NCBI GenBank assembly: GCA_000708835.1
Contig: DF237634.1
Span: 1 to 44,343, forward strand
Source of the DNA: Klebsormidium nitens
Taxonomy: Eukaryota; Streptophyta; Klebsormidiophyceae; Klebsormidiales; Klebsormidiaceae
DNA length: 44,343 bases
Direction of reading: 5' to 3'
The first letter of the stretch is position 1. Each line of letters begins with the position of its first letter. The notes below the pieces were generated by a model. The model saw only the letters and a list, made by a program, of their open reading frames with translations, was not told where the DNA came from and ran no database searches. Below are positions 1-10,800 of this stretch, piece by piece. The position numbers and the translations under genes were made by a program.

Positions 1-525
1 GAAAGCAACTCCCATGCAATCAAGATGCTAGATTGCTTGTAGCTCGCAGGTTTCTTTAAAATTGTGGGTATGTAGATTTGACTCGGGATTTCTGCCAATC
101 ACAGTCTGCAGCATGGTGATACGCTTGCATGCTTATCCTTCGAGGAGATGATGATGACACTTTTCCGCATGTTTGGAATCCGATGTCGTTACCATAATTG
201 TCGTAAAAGTATTTGTCTTTGGATGCCTCACGTATCCATTGGGAACGCTCTGCCGAATTCCATATCAGATTCCCGCCCACCAATGATTTAGTTGCGCGAT
301 GATACCAAAGGCCGCATGTCACAAAGATTTAACAACGAACAGAAGGCACTACATAGGAGGAGCATCAGGGAGAACATACACACACATGTGCATCATGACT
401 TGGAATTGGGTTCGTGGTGAGGTGCAAAATTCCACGCTTTTTCTTATTGCTCTTGTTCCTATGGATACCAACTCTCCAGCAGACCGACTGTCCACGTGCT
501 TGTAGTTGCGAGGAATTGTAACAAG
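1..525. other. Flank downstream of the DnaJ zinc-finger gene
   Basis: This stretch holds only short open frames with no recognisable product, and it follows the stop codon of the minus-strand gene that ends at 526. It probably contains that gene's 3' UTR and intergenic DNA. I see no RNA gene or repeat in it. Confidence 0.5.
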
Positions 526-3394
526 CTAATCGTCATCACGGAACTCCCTGCAAGGAGAGTTAGACAAATCGATCAGCACGTTGTTAGGGGATCCGGATCG
601 GGCACTCTTGTGGTTCCACAGTGATGTGCTCAAGGATAGGATGCTTCCATCGTGCAACCATCACTGTTGATGTATCCTTGTAGCGTCCGGAAGGTAGGGT
701 GAGCCTGATTGTCAATACCATCATACCACCCAAGCAAAGGGTTTGAACGTCCCTGTCCGAAAAACATTTGACGACTTTTGAGACTCCGTTGTCGGACGAT
801 AGGGCACATGGCTGCCAGCAACTGCATACTCGTGGTCATTACGTTTGATTACGATACCTGGATGACTACCGCAACCGACAGCAAACGGGAAATCTGCTCA
901 GAGCGTGCTGAATGTCCGGGTCGGAGTTACACGAAAACACTTTGGGCACCGGTATGAGAGGTCTTGAAATGCAGATTCCTCTAGTCCTTCTTTCACGACA
1001 AAATCCAATGTTGAGGCTTTGATAAGGGTTGGCAGACACGCATGGCCTACTTCGAGTCATTCGAACCTTATCAAAAACCTGCAAGCCTCTTAGCAACTTT
1101 AGCATGTACTTTTACTGTCATGAAGCACCAGATGATCGTAGTGTCCCCATATGCGTTCTTTTGTCGACCTTACTTCCATCCAAATTCCCCCGCGTGTCCA
1201 TGCATTCTGCACAACAGCAAGATGGGGGATGCAAATGGCACATTTTTCCGGTTCGGCTTTCTTGTGTGATCGTTCACATGGATGGAGCGGGCGACTTACC
1301 TGCGGTCTAGGTAACGAGGCTGCACCCCGCTCCCATTGCATGTTGTACAAGTCACGGAGCCATTCCCCTCGCAGTTGATGCACTGGGACTCCTCTTTGGC
1401 CCCCATTCCGAGGTCCACGACAATCACACCCTGACCTTGGCAGAACCGGCAAAGTACTGCACGCCAGGGATTTGTGTTACCATTGTTTCTGCTCAAGGAC
1501 TGGGACTTTGCTATACCATGCAAGCAAAGCATGGTCATCTGGACACACACTACGGCGAATACGAGAGTAAAGTGGCAGATCAAAGGCCAGTGGGGCCGTT
1601 GAAAGAGCAAGAGACGCGAACGCTAGGCTGGGAAGACACAGGGAGAAAGAATCTGACGCCCTCTTTCCCAATTTTGAGTGTTCCAAAACGTTTGCTGCCC
1701 CTTCCACTTAAATCAATCAAGCTTGTCTACTCTACATCCTGAACAAGAAAGTCCAAGAAGCAGGAGCGGTTTGGAATGGTGACGGACGGGTGAAGCTGCG
1801 TTGTGCTTGGCATAGGACATTGAGTAATCTTTGATAACTCCAACCGGAAAGGGAGGAACACGGCCAGCAGCACGGAAAGCCAGTCTGCTTCCGGCCTTCG
1901 TAATAAGCGCCTGTGTTTCGTAAGTATTAGAACTGGCCTGTCAAAGTGGATTGAAAGTGACCCCATCCTAGGGTGAAAAGCTATCTTAGCCTAGAGGCAC
2001 TTCTGGACCAAGATGCAAACAGTGGAAGCTTACGTGAACCGGTTCCTTTGCAGGGAAAGCATGGTTGGTCATTCTCCCTTGATGACTGCAGGGGCCACGA
2101 AAAGCATCACACGTCAGGCGGCAACTTTCAGCACTTTCGTCCAGGATGTTGCACCAATCCGACTTTGAGCAGGGCAAACGCTTTCTGAATTCGATCCTCC
2201 GTTGAAGAGAAATCTAGACAGAGCCTGGGGTCAAGTACGAGATCGCAAGGGGGTCCCACGCTTCATGAATCTCAAGCTGGCAAGAAGTTTACTCATTACT
2301 CGCTCACTCTCCATATGCATCTTTCAACAATTTTGGGGTAGGCAGGCTGCATACGTCATTCTTACTCAACAAACCGCTCGGCCAAAATGCATTCAGCTGA
2401 CAAGTGGTGTACGTGAAGCTGTGAGCGGATTATTAACCCCAGAACAACTCTTCTATCATATTGCCAGCTTCCAAAGAGAGCGAAGTAAGGGACGAAAAGA
2501 AATAAACCCCTGACGAGAAGGACAACAACTCACCGCTCCTTTGACTTGTATCTCATAAAAGACGGGGATTGCAATCCCGGCTGCCAGGCCCGCAATGGCA
2601 GCAGCAACTCCTATGGCCTGCAAAGAGAATCCAATCTTTGAACTTATATGCATTCCGGATGGTATACGACCGGAAGACATTATGCCAACCCTTGCGGAAT
2701 ATATAGCCACGAAATGCACCGCCTGAAGTCATTGTGCACATAGCAACCGATGTGCCAAGAATGCAGCTACCCATGATTTGGGAGCTCCAACTGCGGAAGC
2801 GCTTTTGCTCCGGATTATCGTCCAGGCTTCACATAAGCGCTTCAATGCTTCACATACAAGCCTTGGCAGCACGGCGTGCACTCATGAAGAGTTCACCATT
2901 ACCAAAGTCTGATGCAGGCACAATCAACGCAGACTAGGTAGAGTAGATGACCGACTCAGCTGGCCAAAGCCCCTTCGAATGCAGAGAGAATGATAACAGG
3001 CTTACAGGGCAACAAAGGTGGCAAATTATCGTTCAAAACAGGGTTTGGAAGCGCCTGCAACAGCTCACAGAGTGGCGCCTCAGAAAAGCAACTGGCGCCA
3101 CAATGCCACCAGCGCCTACCATTGGTCCACGATCTGTGTAACTAATGCAAACATTGGGAAGATGCATGCATTCAGAAAGAGAAGCAGGAAAGACAATGCA
3201 GGTCTCACCGTCCCCGAATCTACATCGAGCGCCCTGGGAGCGACAACTCGTCTACAGTGCACCTGGTAAGTGGGTCTAGAAGCTATCTGGGCTGGGGTGG
3301 TAGGCCGCAACCCCTGGAACTGCGAAAAGTTTCTGGATGCCCCTGCGGTGGACACCGGAGCGCTCACGCTTGCTGCCGCCGCAGAAAGTGCCAT
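526..3394 (-). CDS. DnaJ-type cysteine-rich zinc-finger protein, probably plastid membrane, 166 aa, five exons
   Basis: I joined exons 3209-3394, 2534-2617, 2034-2085, 1300-1456 and 526-547. All junctions are GT-AG, phases agree, and together they give 166 codons plus TAG. Residues 1-62 are Ala/Ser/Arg-rich with few acidic residues, like a chloroplast transit peptide. Residues 63-85 form a hydrophobic segment ending in PVFYEIQVKGA. Four CxxC pairs follow (99/102, 110/113, 133/136, 144/147), each with the Gly spacing of a DnaJ cysteine-rich domain. The tail GVQPRYLDRREFRDDD is a signature I recognise from plant 'chaperone protein dnaJ-related' proteins (Arabidopsis At5g06130/At2g38000 type). 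There is no J domain, so it should bind zinc and perhaps assist protein folding or assembly rather than recruit Hsp70; that role is inference. The last coding exon is only 22 nt and sits beyond a 752-nt intron, but it restores the expected C-terminus exactly. The first intron (2618-3208) could hide one more small in-phase exon. The gene is divergent from its right neighbour. Confidence 0.88.
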
Positions 3395-4424
3395 CCTACC
3401 TCACCTCCCTAATTGACTGTGTGACTGGCAGCGCCCTCCAGGACGCTTTTTTGTTGCAATGCAGGGTCCTGATGTTGTTCTTATGTGCAGCTTTGTAAAA
3501 GGACACTCTACAGGCCCAAACCTACCTCCCCTGGAACCGTGTCCTGGGACCTCAGATACCTACCAGGTATCTACAAGAGCCACATCAACCTCAAGGCTCA
3601 AGAGCGTCTTTCCCCCATCTCCTGCCCACTTCTCAGCTCAGCTCTTTTCTTTCTCACAATGGGTACAACGCTGCATTGCATTTTCAGGTTTGCAGCTCTG
3701 GCTTGCTGCTGAGCAGAACTTCGGACGTCTGAAGTCGTAAGACATTGCATCGGACGGCATACGATTCTTGCATATTTCGGATGAGCCGTAGATACTTACC
3801 TTTGATATCGTGGAAGAATCGTAGGCGCCAAGAGTCTTAGTGGTTGGCCCATCGACGTCTCTCAAAGTTCACAAAGCCAGGAATGTCATCCGTCCAAGCT
3901 TCAACGTATCCTCTCTAGACCGTAGGATGAACTCCAAGTCTGCTTCTACACGTCTGATTTCGACCGTTCGACCGTTGAGTTCATCAATCGTACCCAGGTA
4001 GCTTTCTCGACCCAGGGCCAACGAGATCTCGCTTGTGGCTGTCTTCCTCTCTCCTCCTCTGTCTCCTAGCAAATTTTCTGGGCGCCTCATCTTGTCTGCC
4101 TCTTTTGTAGCCATAGCCCTAGGATAACGTAGGTGTCACTTGTGTCTGCTATCTCCCCTTTCTCCTGGCCGAACCTTGCCGCTGTTAGCAACTTCGCGGT
4201 CCGCAACAAAAGTTTGAAAGGCAAGACGAGACTTTGGGCACGCTTGTGAATGATCCCAAGTGACTCGTTGCAAGCTCAGTCGAAAATCTTAAATCCGAGT
4301 TCCCCACCCGGAAAGCTTCCATCCAGTGCCAGTGGTTGCTACTTGCACGCAGAGCTCCAATTGCATTGCGAGGAAGGCTTCAGCGTGTTCCCTGTCTCCC
4401 CTCACGGCAGCTATAGATTTCCAC
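3395..4424. promoter_or_regulatory. Divergent intergenic region between the DnaJ zinc-finger gene and the SANT-like gene
   Basis: About 1.03 kb separates two start codons that point away from each other, so both promoters and 5' UTRs should lie here. I see C/T-rich runs (around 3590-3660 and 4040-4170) but no clear TATA box. The open frames inside are short and unrecognisable. Confidence 0.45.
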
Positions 4425-6961
4425 ATGGCCGAGTTGATAGGGGAGGGCCGCCCCCCTGAGGAAGACTTTATCGTCTCGGTGGCAAATGGGCCCGGCTTTG
4501 AGGACCAAGAACCTTTTGGAGGTGGGCAGGAAGGGCACGACGGGGGCGGGGATGAGGGGGACGATGACACATTTTTCACGGAACGGCGCCTCAAGACGCT
4601 GCTGCGGAAAGAGCAGGAGATGGACAAGCAGAAGGTTGGAGCGAGCCGGGGGCCGCAGAAGTGGGTGCTCATCCGGGAGGCGTGCGTGAAGGAGGACCGC
4701 AGCTTTGAGCAGAAGACGCCGGTGCAGCTGGCGGAGGGCTTTAGGAACAGAAAGAAAAAGTGCTTGGTGAGCAGCACAGGGCAATTGTGCCAGTTTTGCT
4801 GGATGCTCTGCGATTCTGCCGAGTCACTTTATTTCGTTGAGCGTGCTGTGCTTGTGAGCTTCTGTGTCACGGTAAGCTGAGGGTAAGTCCTGCTGGCACG
4901 GTTTGCTGCGGTTTGCTTTTTCCAAATTGCTGAAAAATGATTTGAAGGCGTCCGTTTAGCCTCAACAACCGCAAAATTAGCAGGCGGCAGCATGGGCAAG
5001 GCTTCACACAGAAGCGCGCAATTTGATTGACCGCAGTGTTGGGTTGGCAACACGATACATTCATACCGGCCAAACTTGTTTGGAAGAAGTTTTGAATTGG
5101 TAAGTGCAAGAAGGACAAGGTTGGCATTCTGGCAGGCCCGTTGCAGTTGCTGCAGTGCTTTGCACAAAGCTTGGTATTCTGGAGTTCCTTGTGCTGCTGC
5201 AGAGTGTGGAAGGTAATACTCAAAATCTATAAGCCAGTGTTCATCTGCAGCAGTATGGTGCGCCAACAGCTTGGGGCTGGAGTGCCACTCACGATGAATC
5301 TCATTGTCCTCAAGCTTTTCGAACCTGGCCTGGTTTTGGCACCTCATTGCACTCAAATCTGGCGCCGCATACCATCTCGTGGGAGGCTAAGTTCTTTGAC
5401 AAGTGTGCCGTACTGGATTTGAAAGCTTGGATTCAGAAGCGGCGATTGTACTTCGCAAGCAGCCATAGCAGCCTATCGCAGGCAGGTCTGCATCTCGTGG
5501 TGGCGGCCTGGAGTACTGGTTCCTAGCACTTTCAGTAGGAGCAGCACCAATGGAGAGCGCTACCGTTTCTCCAGCCACGCATTCAACTGAAGACTGGTAA
5601 TAAAGAAGCTTCTTTGCGCACCTGCACCGCAATCTTGGTATTGATTGTGCCTGCCGCCGGCCCACTCATGGCGCAGTGGCCCTTGAAGACCCTGTTCTTC
5701 ACATCCTGATCATCTTGAGCTTTGTTCCGGCTCGTCAACCGCTAGCATCTGCAACTCTTCATATGGACTTCCTGTCGTCTCTTAGGCTGCGGTTTTTGTT
5801 ACCACATTATTCAATGTACTCTTTCGTTCAACTTCTGCATTGAATCGCTGCAGCCCGTTGTACCTCAAGCTCTGTTGGAAGAGTGTGCGCCAACATGCCC
5901 GCAATGTATATGCACACAGCACTTGCGTGGGGGTTCTCCAACGCAGACCAGGAGATGTTCGTGGTTTTGTTCCGAAGCAATCAAGACTTGCTCTTGTTTG
6001 GAAATCAGGCGGAAGTTTGTTGAGATTGGAAGTCACATCCGACTTTGAAACCGCTCTCCTTCCTATGCTCATGGCAGAAGGGCTGCATATATCTGTTGGT
6101 GGCTTCCAGCATGTTTCTGATATGAGTGGATGTCTGCCGCTGATTGACCTGATTGCTGTCCAAACACTGCCATTGGTGTAGCGTTCAGCACCCCAAGAGA
6201 GAGTTCCTCTTAATAGGTGCCCGCGCTTGCTGAGGGAGTTTAGTGACGGTTGAGATTGGGTGACTGTTTGACATACAGACTATCTGTCACCGGTGGCCTC
6301 TCCTTTCACACAACCGCCACCCCAACTCATTGCGTTCTTCGTAAGCTTTGCTGAGTTGGTCCTCTCCGTCCTCTTTGTTTCACGGCTCATTCCGAAAGTC
6401 CAAGAAGATGCGTGTCATCCGAAGCCTCTCCTTCTCAGTCCCGGGTCTTTGCTCTTGCAGCGCTACACGCACGCCCTGGAGGCAGCAGGGGGCGGCCAGC
6501 CGACGACCGCGTCAGGTCTGCAGATGAAGAAGCCGGCATACTACGACCTCTTCCTTAGCTACGGGCACATCAGCCATGACCACATCCAGGGGGCTTCAAA
6601 ACCCATGGTCCTTCCAATGGGGGTTAACCGGGGAAACGGCAAGCGGAAATCTACAGGCGACATCGGGGGCGGGGGCAAGTTGCCACGGCTTGGGGGTGGG
6701 GAGATCACCGATGCGCAGCTGCGGCAGTTCGTGATGCAGAGTCGGGAAGAGGTGGTGCAGCTCCGGCGAGACATGGCGCAGGAGCGGGCCGAGCATAGCC
6801 GTCAGCTCGGGGAGGTAACCCAGGAACTGAGGACTCTGAGCGCCGTGCTGGTGCAGCAAGGAAATGAGCTGATACAGCAGGGCCGGCAGATGCTGCTGCT
6901 TGTGCAGCGGCAGGGGGATAACCTTATGGGGGTGCTGGAGAAGTTGGGGAACCGCTACTGA
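4425..6961 (+). CDS. Putative trihelix/SANT-like nuclear protein with C-terminal coiled coil, 280 aa, two exons
   Basis: Exons 4425-4766 and 6461-6961 join in phase 0 across GTGAGC and TTGCAG sites. The chosen ATG starts a stretch opening MAELIGEGRPPEEDF. Residues 15-50 are Gly/Asp/Glu-rich and disordered. Around residues 78-149 a Trp (W80), a basic cluster (FRNRKKKCL) and a PAYYDLFLSYG segment resemble the layout of Myb/SANT or trihelix DNA-binding domains; I rate this family call as tentative. A basic patch KRKS (175-178) could be a nuclear signal. Residues about 195-275 are a heptad-rich, Gln/Glu/Arg coiled coil, suggesting oligomerisation. Transcription-factor function is inferred from this architecture only. 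An additional exon may exist inside the unusually long 1,694-nt intron, which would complete the missing central Trp of a trihelix. The TRMO gene follows on the same strand 0.9 kb downstream. Confidence 0.62.
4767..6460. other. Long intron of the SANT-like gene with unrecognised open frames
   Basis: This 1.69-kb intron contains a 175-codon open frame on the minus strand (4829-5356), including a segment AVVEAKR, and plus-strand open stretches near 5231-5526 and 5840-6181. None matches a family I know. One open frame of that length is expected by chance in a window this size, so I do not call genes here. A decayed insertion remains possible. Confidence 0.4.
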
Positions 6962-7862
6962 GGCGGTCGTGCGGTGGTTTGTATAGTAAGATGCTTCAAA
7001 GATTGTTGGTATTGTATGAAATGGGACAACGGAATGTTGGAAACCATTTTCACATCTTCGTTTAATCCGTGCTTGCTTTTTGGGGTGATTCTTGTGCTTT
7101 CGTTCTGCCGTCTTGAAGAGCAAGGTTGTCGTTAGCTGTCGTGTTTTGACCCTCGGCTTATGTCTGATTCGTCCTTTGTCGGGTCCAGCTTTGTCGGCAT
7201 GGTTAGACCCCTTCGAGCATGCTTCGGTTGGGAATGACACATTTGTGTCCACAGCGTTGGTCCAATGCATAGTGACGTTTAAAGCCCCTCTTTCAACTCT
7301 GTCATGACTGATGCCTGCCATGCTTGATTGGCAAGTTGCTTATTCATGTTTACCACGTACAACAAGGGTTTCGTTCTTAGCCAAGCGGCCCATGTGGTAT
7401 TTTATCGGTGGTGGGTCGATCCATACAAACAACGTGAATGCATTGCTGCAGTTGATCTGCTTGCTCAAGCCAAAGCGCCGACGAACGGGTATACAAAAGC
7501 CGGGATGTTCGCATCCTGATGAGCTATACATCTACCTAAACGGCATGTTCATTGTCTGGACCTCGACTTCTTGCATGCTTGCAATCTGCATGCGAGCCTG
7601 AATGTGTGACCCAGACCGCCGCGGCGCTGGCACTTCTGACTCAGTTCGTGCCAGCCAGACTCAGGCCCGGCCGGACCTAGCATGGTCCACTCCGCTCTAG
7701 ATCTAGGTGTGGTCGTTTGATTTGGCCGATTTGGCGCGTTAGATGGATCGGTTCAGGGATCGAAGATGCAACGACGTAAGCCGTCGATTCTACGTCGACA
7801 GCTTCAACTTTATAGTGATAAATTTGCATGACTCATGCATGAGTCGAAACAGTTTGAAGGTG
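6962..7862. promoter_or_regulatory. Intergenic region upstream of TRMO
   Basis: About 0.9 kb lies between the stop codon of the SANT-like gene and the TRMO start, so it should hold a 3' UTR and the TRMO promoter. Near 7610-7700 it is GC-rich with CCGGCC-type words and a CTAGATCTAG palindrome. I see no clear TATA box, and no further gene. Confidence 0.4.
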
Positions 7863-10800
7863 ATGAGCGCAATGGGCGCAGGGAGCATCAGCAGCTGTGA
7901 TGCGGGGTGGGTGGTGGCTGCTCTGAGCGCGCTTTTTGCGGTGGGACAATTTTTACTCTTGTCAAAGCGAACGCAGCAACTGCAGGAGCGTCTGAGCAAG
8001 GAGGAAAAGGAGAGAGCGGCAGAGCGAGCGGGCCGCATTCGAGCGCAGAAGGCGAGTTAGCTGAGCCGGATGTTCTTTCTTGTAGCTGTTCTTCTTTCGT
8101 TTGCATTACTTCCTGCTTTGGAGTCTTAAGTGAGTGCTTGCATTCCTGAAATTTCATGTGGATTGGTTGCATTTTGAAAGATGGACGAGGTTGAAGGGTG
8201 GTGGAGCAGACTTGATTGTTGAAAGGCGGTGCAGCACACTAGGTTGTTTTAGCAAGGAACGAACCACCACCTCCTGCATCAAGTGTACAGCAAGAGGCAC
8301 ACTTGGTTGCAATTGGTGGTATTAAGGCTGCCACTGTGGACAATTTGCTCGTTGAATGAGAGCTGATGACGCAAGTGGTGTAATAAAGTATTACAGCCAG
8401 TATGGTATCATTTGTGAAAGTCTGAAAAGAGCATGCCAGTGCTGTTGTAAACAGGACGGTACGACTGTGGTCTCAGGCCGATTACAGCAACTCATGGACT
8501 CAGATGAGACCTGAACTTGGATAGGGGACTATGCTCCCTTTTGGATTGCTGGGAGCCTTGCTGAGTGCAAGGTTAAAAGGAAAAGCACATTTTGAGCTTA
8601 TGCCAACTTCGCCCCAGGATTGCAAAGCAAGCCAACCTCATCGAAGCAGCTCATGTGTCGTCATGCACTCGTATTGATGCCCTCTCCACTGTCTCCCTTT
8701 GTACATAGTTCCAAGGGTTCTTTCCTAAGAACCGCTCTTCCTTTAAGCAGATTCAGCAGAGGTGCAGGTCAAAACACAACTGCTGTCTAAGACGACACCG
8801 TTCTAGTCAAAGCAGGGCTGGGCTTTGACTTGTTTGAAGCTTGTTCTTTACGCCCTGAGACAAGATGGACTTCTTTCTCCATTTTACAACTAACCCGGTG
8901 GAAACTAGTCAGGGTCTAATCTTTGAAATGATATCCACTGGTGCTGCAGGAGTTGAGAGAGAAAGTCGTTCCAGCTGGGACCGAGGGAGTGTCTGCCAGT
9001 TACCCGTTCACCCCAATTGGCACCCTCCGCTCGTGCTTCTCCACCAGGTTGGTTGCGGTTCTTTGTCTCTGCTTGTCCACAGGTCCTTGTGCTTACTTCT
9101 TTTGATTGCCCCCTTCTGAATCTCAGCTGTTTTTCCCCGCTGCTTATCCCTGCCTCTACTTCATCATGAGTCTGAATCTGCATTGTCTCTCTTGTTTTGG
9201 ACCCGCCAGCTCTTTACTTCCCTTAGTAGGATCATCTGGTGTGCCTATGTAGCTGCCGCTCCTACAAAGTCAGGCACATTGCAATGAGCGGCTGGGCAGT
9301 GGGCAGAGACTGAACTGAGAACTTTAGACTCGGAGCAATAATTTGAAACAATATTATCTAATTGTGGCCATGAGTGTCATCTTGCAGAACACATCGTACA
9401 CTACTTGAATGGTTCCAGTTGATGAATTTTAGACAAAGAATCTGGTGCGCAATCAGTCGTGCTTTGTTTGGCATGAATGTCTGGCTGCAAAACATCCGGT
9501 CAGCTCTCAAAGGCTTCGTTTAGACATGCTTCCCCTCTGCTCTGAATCGTTCCCTCGGAGTCTTTTACGTGTGCATCATATATGCAAGAAGTGCGATACG
9601 AAGAACCAAGAAACACTGAAGAACATTCTTGACTGCTTCAGCGAAGAATCCTGACACTATCCGACATCCCGACCAGGAATGGCACCCCACGGCAACCGCT
9701 GTTGGTGCCACTCTCGCGGGCGCGCCTGACGCTGACACCTGGCGGCGTGCCGGCGATGGCGCTGGAAGGCCTGGCGCAGTACAGCCACTGCTGGGTGCTG
9801 TACGTCTTCCACGAAAACACGGACCTCGGGCGGCTGTGGACGGACCCAGACAATAAGAACTTCAGAGCGAAGGTGAGGCCAACTAAGGAGAATACTTTGG
9901 CTCGCGGCATTAGTCGGAGGTTTCAGGGGTTGGGGTGCTTCAAGTTTGTCGGGTTTCTAGTCGTTTGATTTTGAGAGATATCTTGTCCGTTTTAGTATCT
10001 GCATCCGTCAGGACGAGTTGACCGTTCTGGTGCTGAGCGCCGATGGATATGAACCTCGTCCGGTCACATGGTCCCGACAAAGCGCATGTGCTTTGCATGT
10101 CAGTCAGCTCGTTCTGAAATGCACAAGCTGGGCTGCTTTGCAACGGCCTCCTCCGTCGAGCACACACCCTCCTCCTAGATTTTCTGGCGAGGTATGTAGA
10201 AGTCCAGACCCTCAATGCTGCTCCGTTATGCCAACGTCTCTCTGGTGCCCTTCTTTCTGCTCCATCTGTTTCCTTCTTCATTTCGTGTGTAATGCTTGGT
10301 CTCAGACTCCTGGTTGAAGGCAAAGACGACGAGAAGCGTTCATTGGGCAGCGGCGCCCACATATGGATGACTTGGGACAATTCGACTCGGAGCCGACTGG
10401 ATCAAATTTACTGCGTGATAACAGTCCTAGCTCCTGAATTGGCACCGCTTCTCTGTTAGGTCGCTTTGAGGAACGTAATCCTTGTTTCGTTTGTCAGCAA
10501 GTTCCGTGGCATCCCGTTCGTGGAAAATCACGAACTTGTCGCTAAGTACCTCGCAACATTTTCTGTATGTTGCTATGCTTTGCACGAGCTTGTCGCAAAG
10601 GATTCCTTGTCAACCTGGGCTTCAAGCGAAGAGTCCATGGCCTGGAAGGTATGACTTGATGCGGCCAGCCGGAATACGGGGCTTGTCTATTTCCTGACGT
10701 TATTAGTTGTGACATGGAGTCGCGACCTGAAATGAAGTTATTTTGGCTGCCCCTTTGCGCACCCTCCCCTCTTTGCTTAGTCTGCGCCGCCACTCAGTTT

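Noticed and set aside
4829-5356. 175-codon minus-strand open frame in the intron of the SANT-like gene
   Set aside because: No domain is recognised. About one open frame of this length is expected by chance across six frames of a 44-kb window.
7743-8060. Stand-alone small membrane protein gene ending at TAG 8058-8060
   Set aside because: The segment fits as exon 1 of TRMO in phase and in homologue layout, although a short unspliced product cannot be fully excluded.
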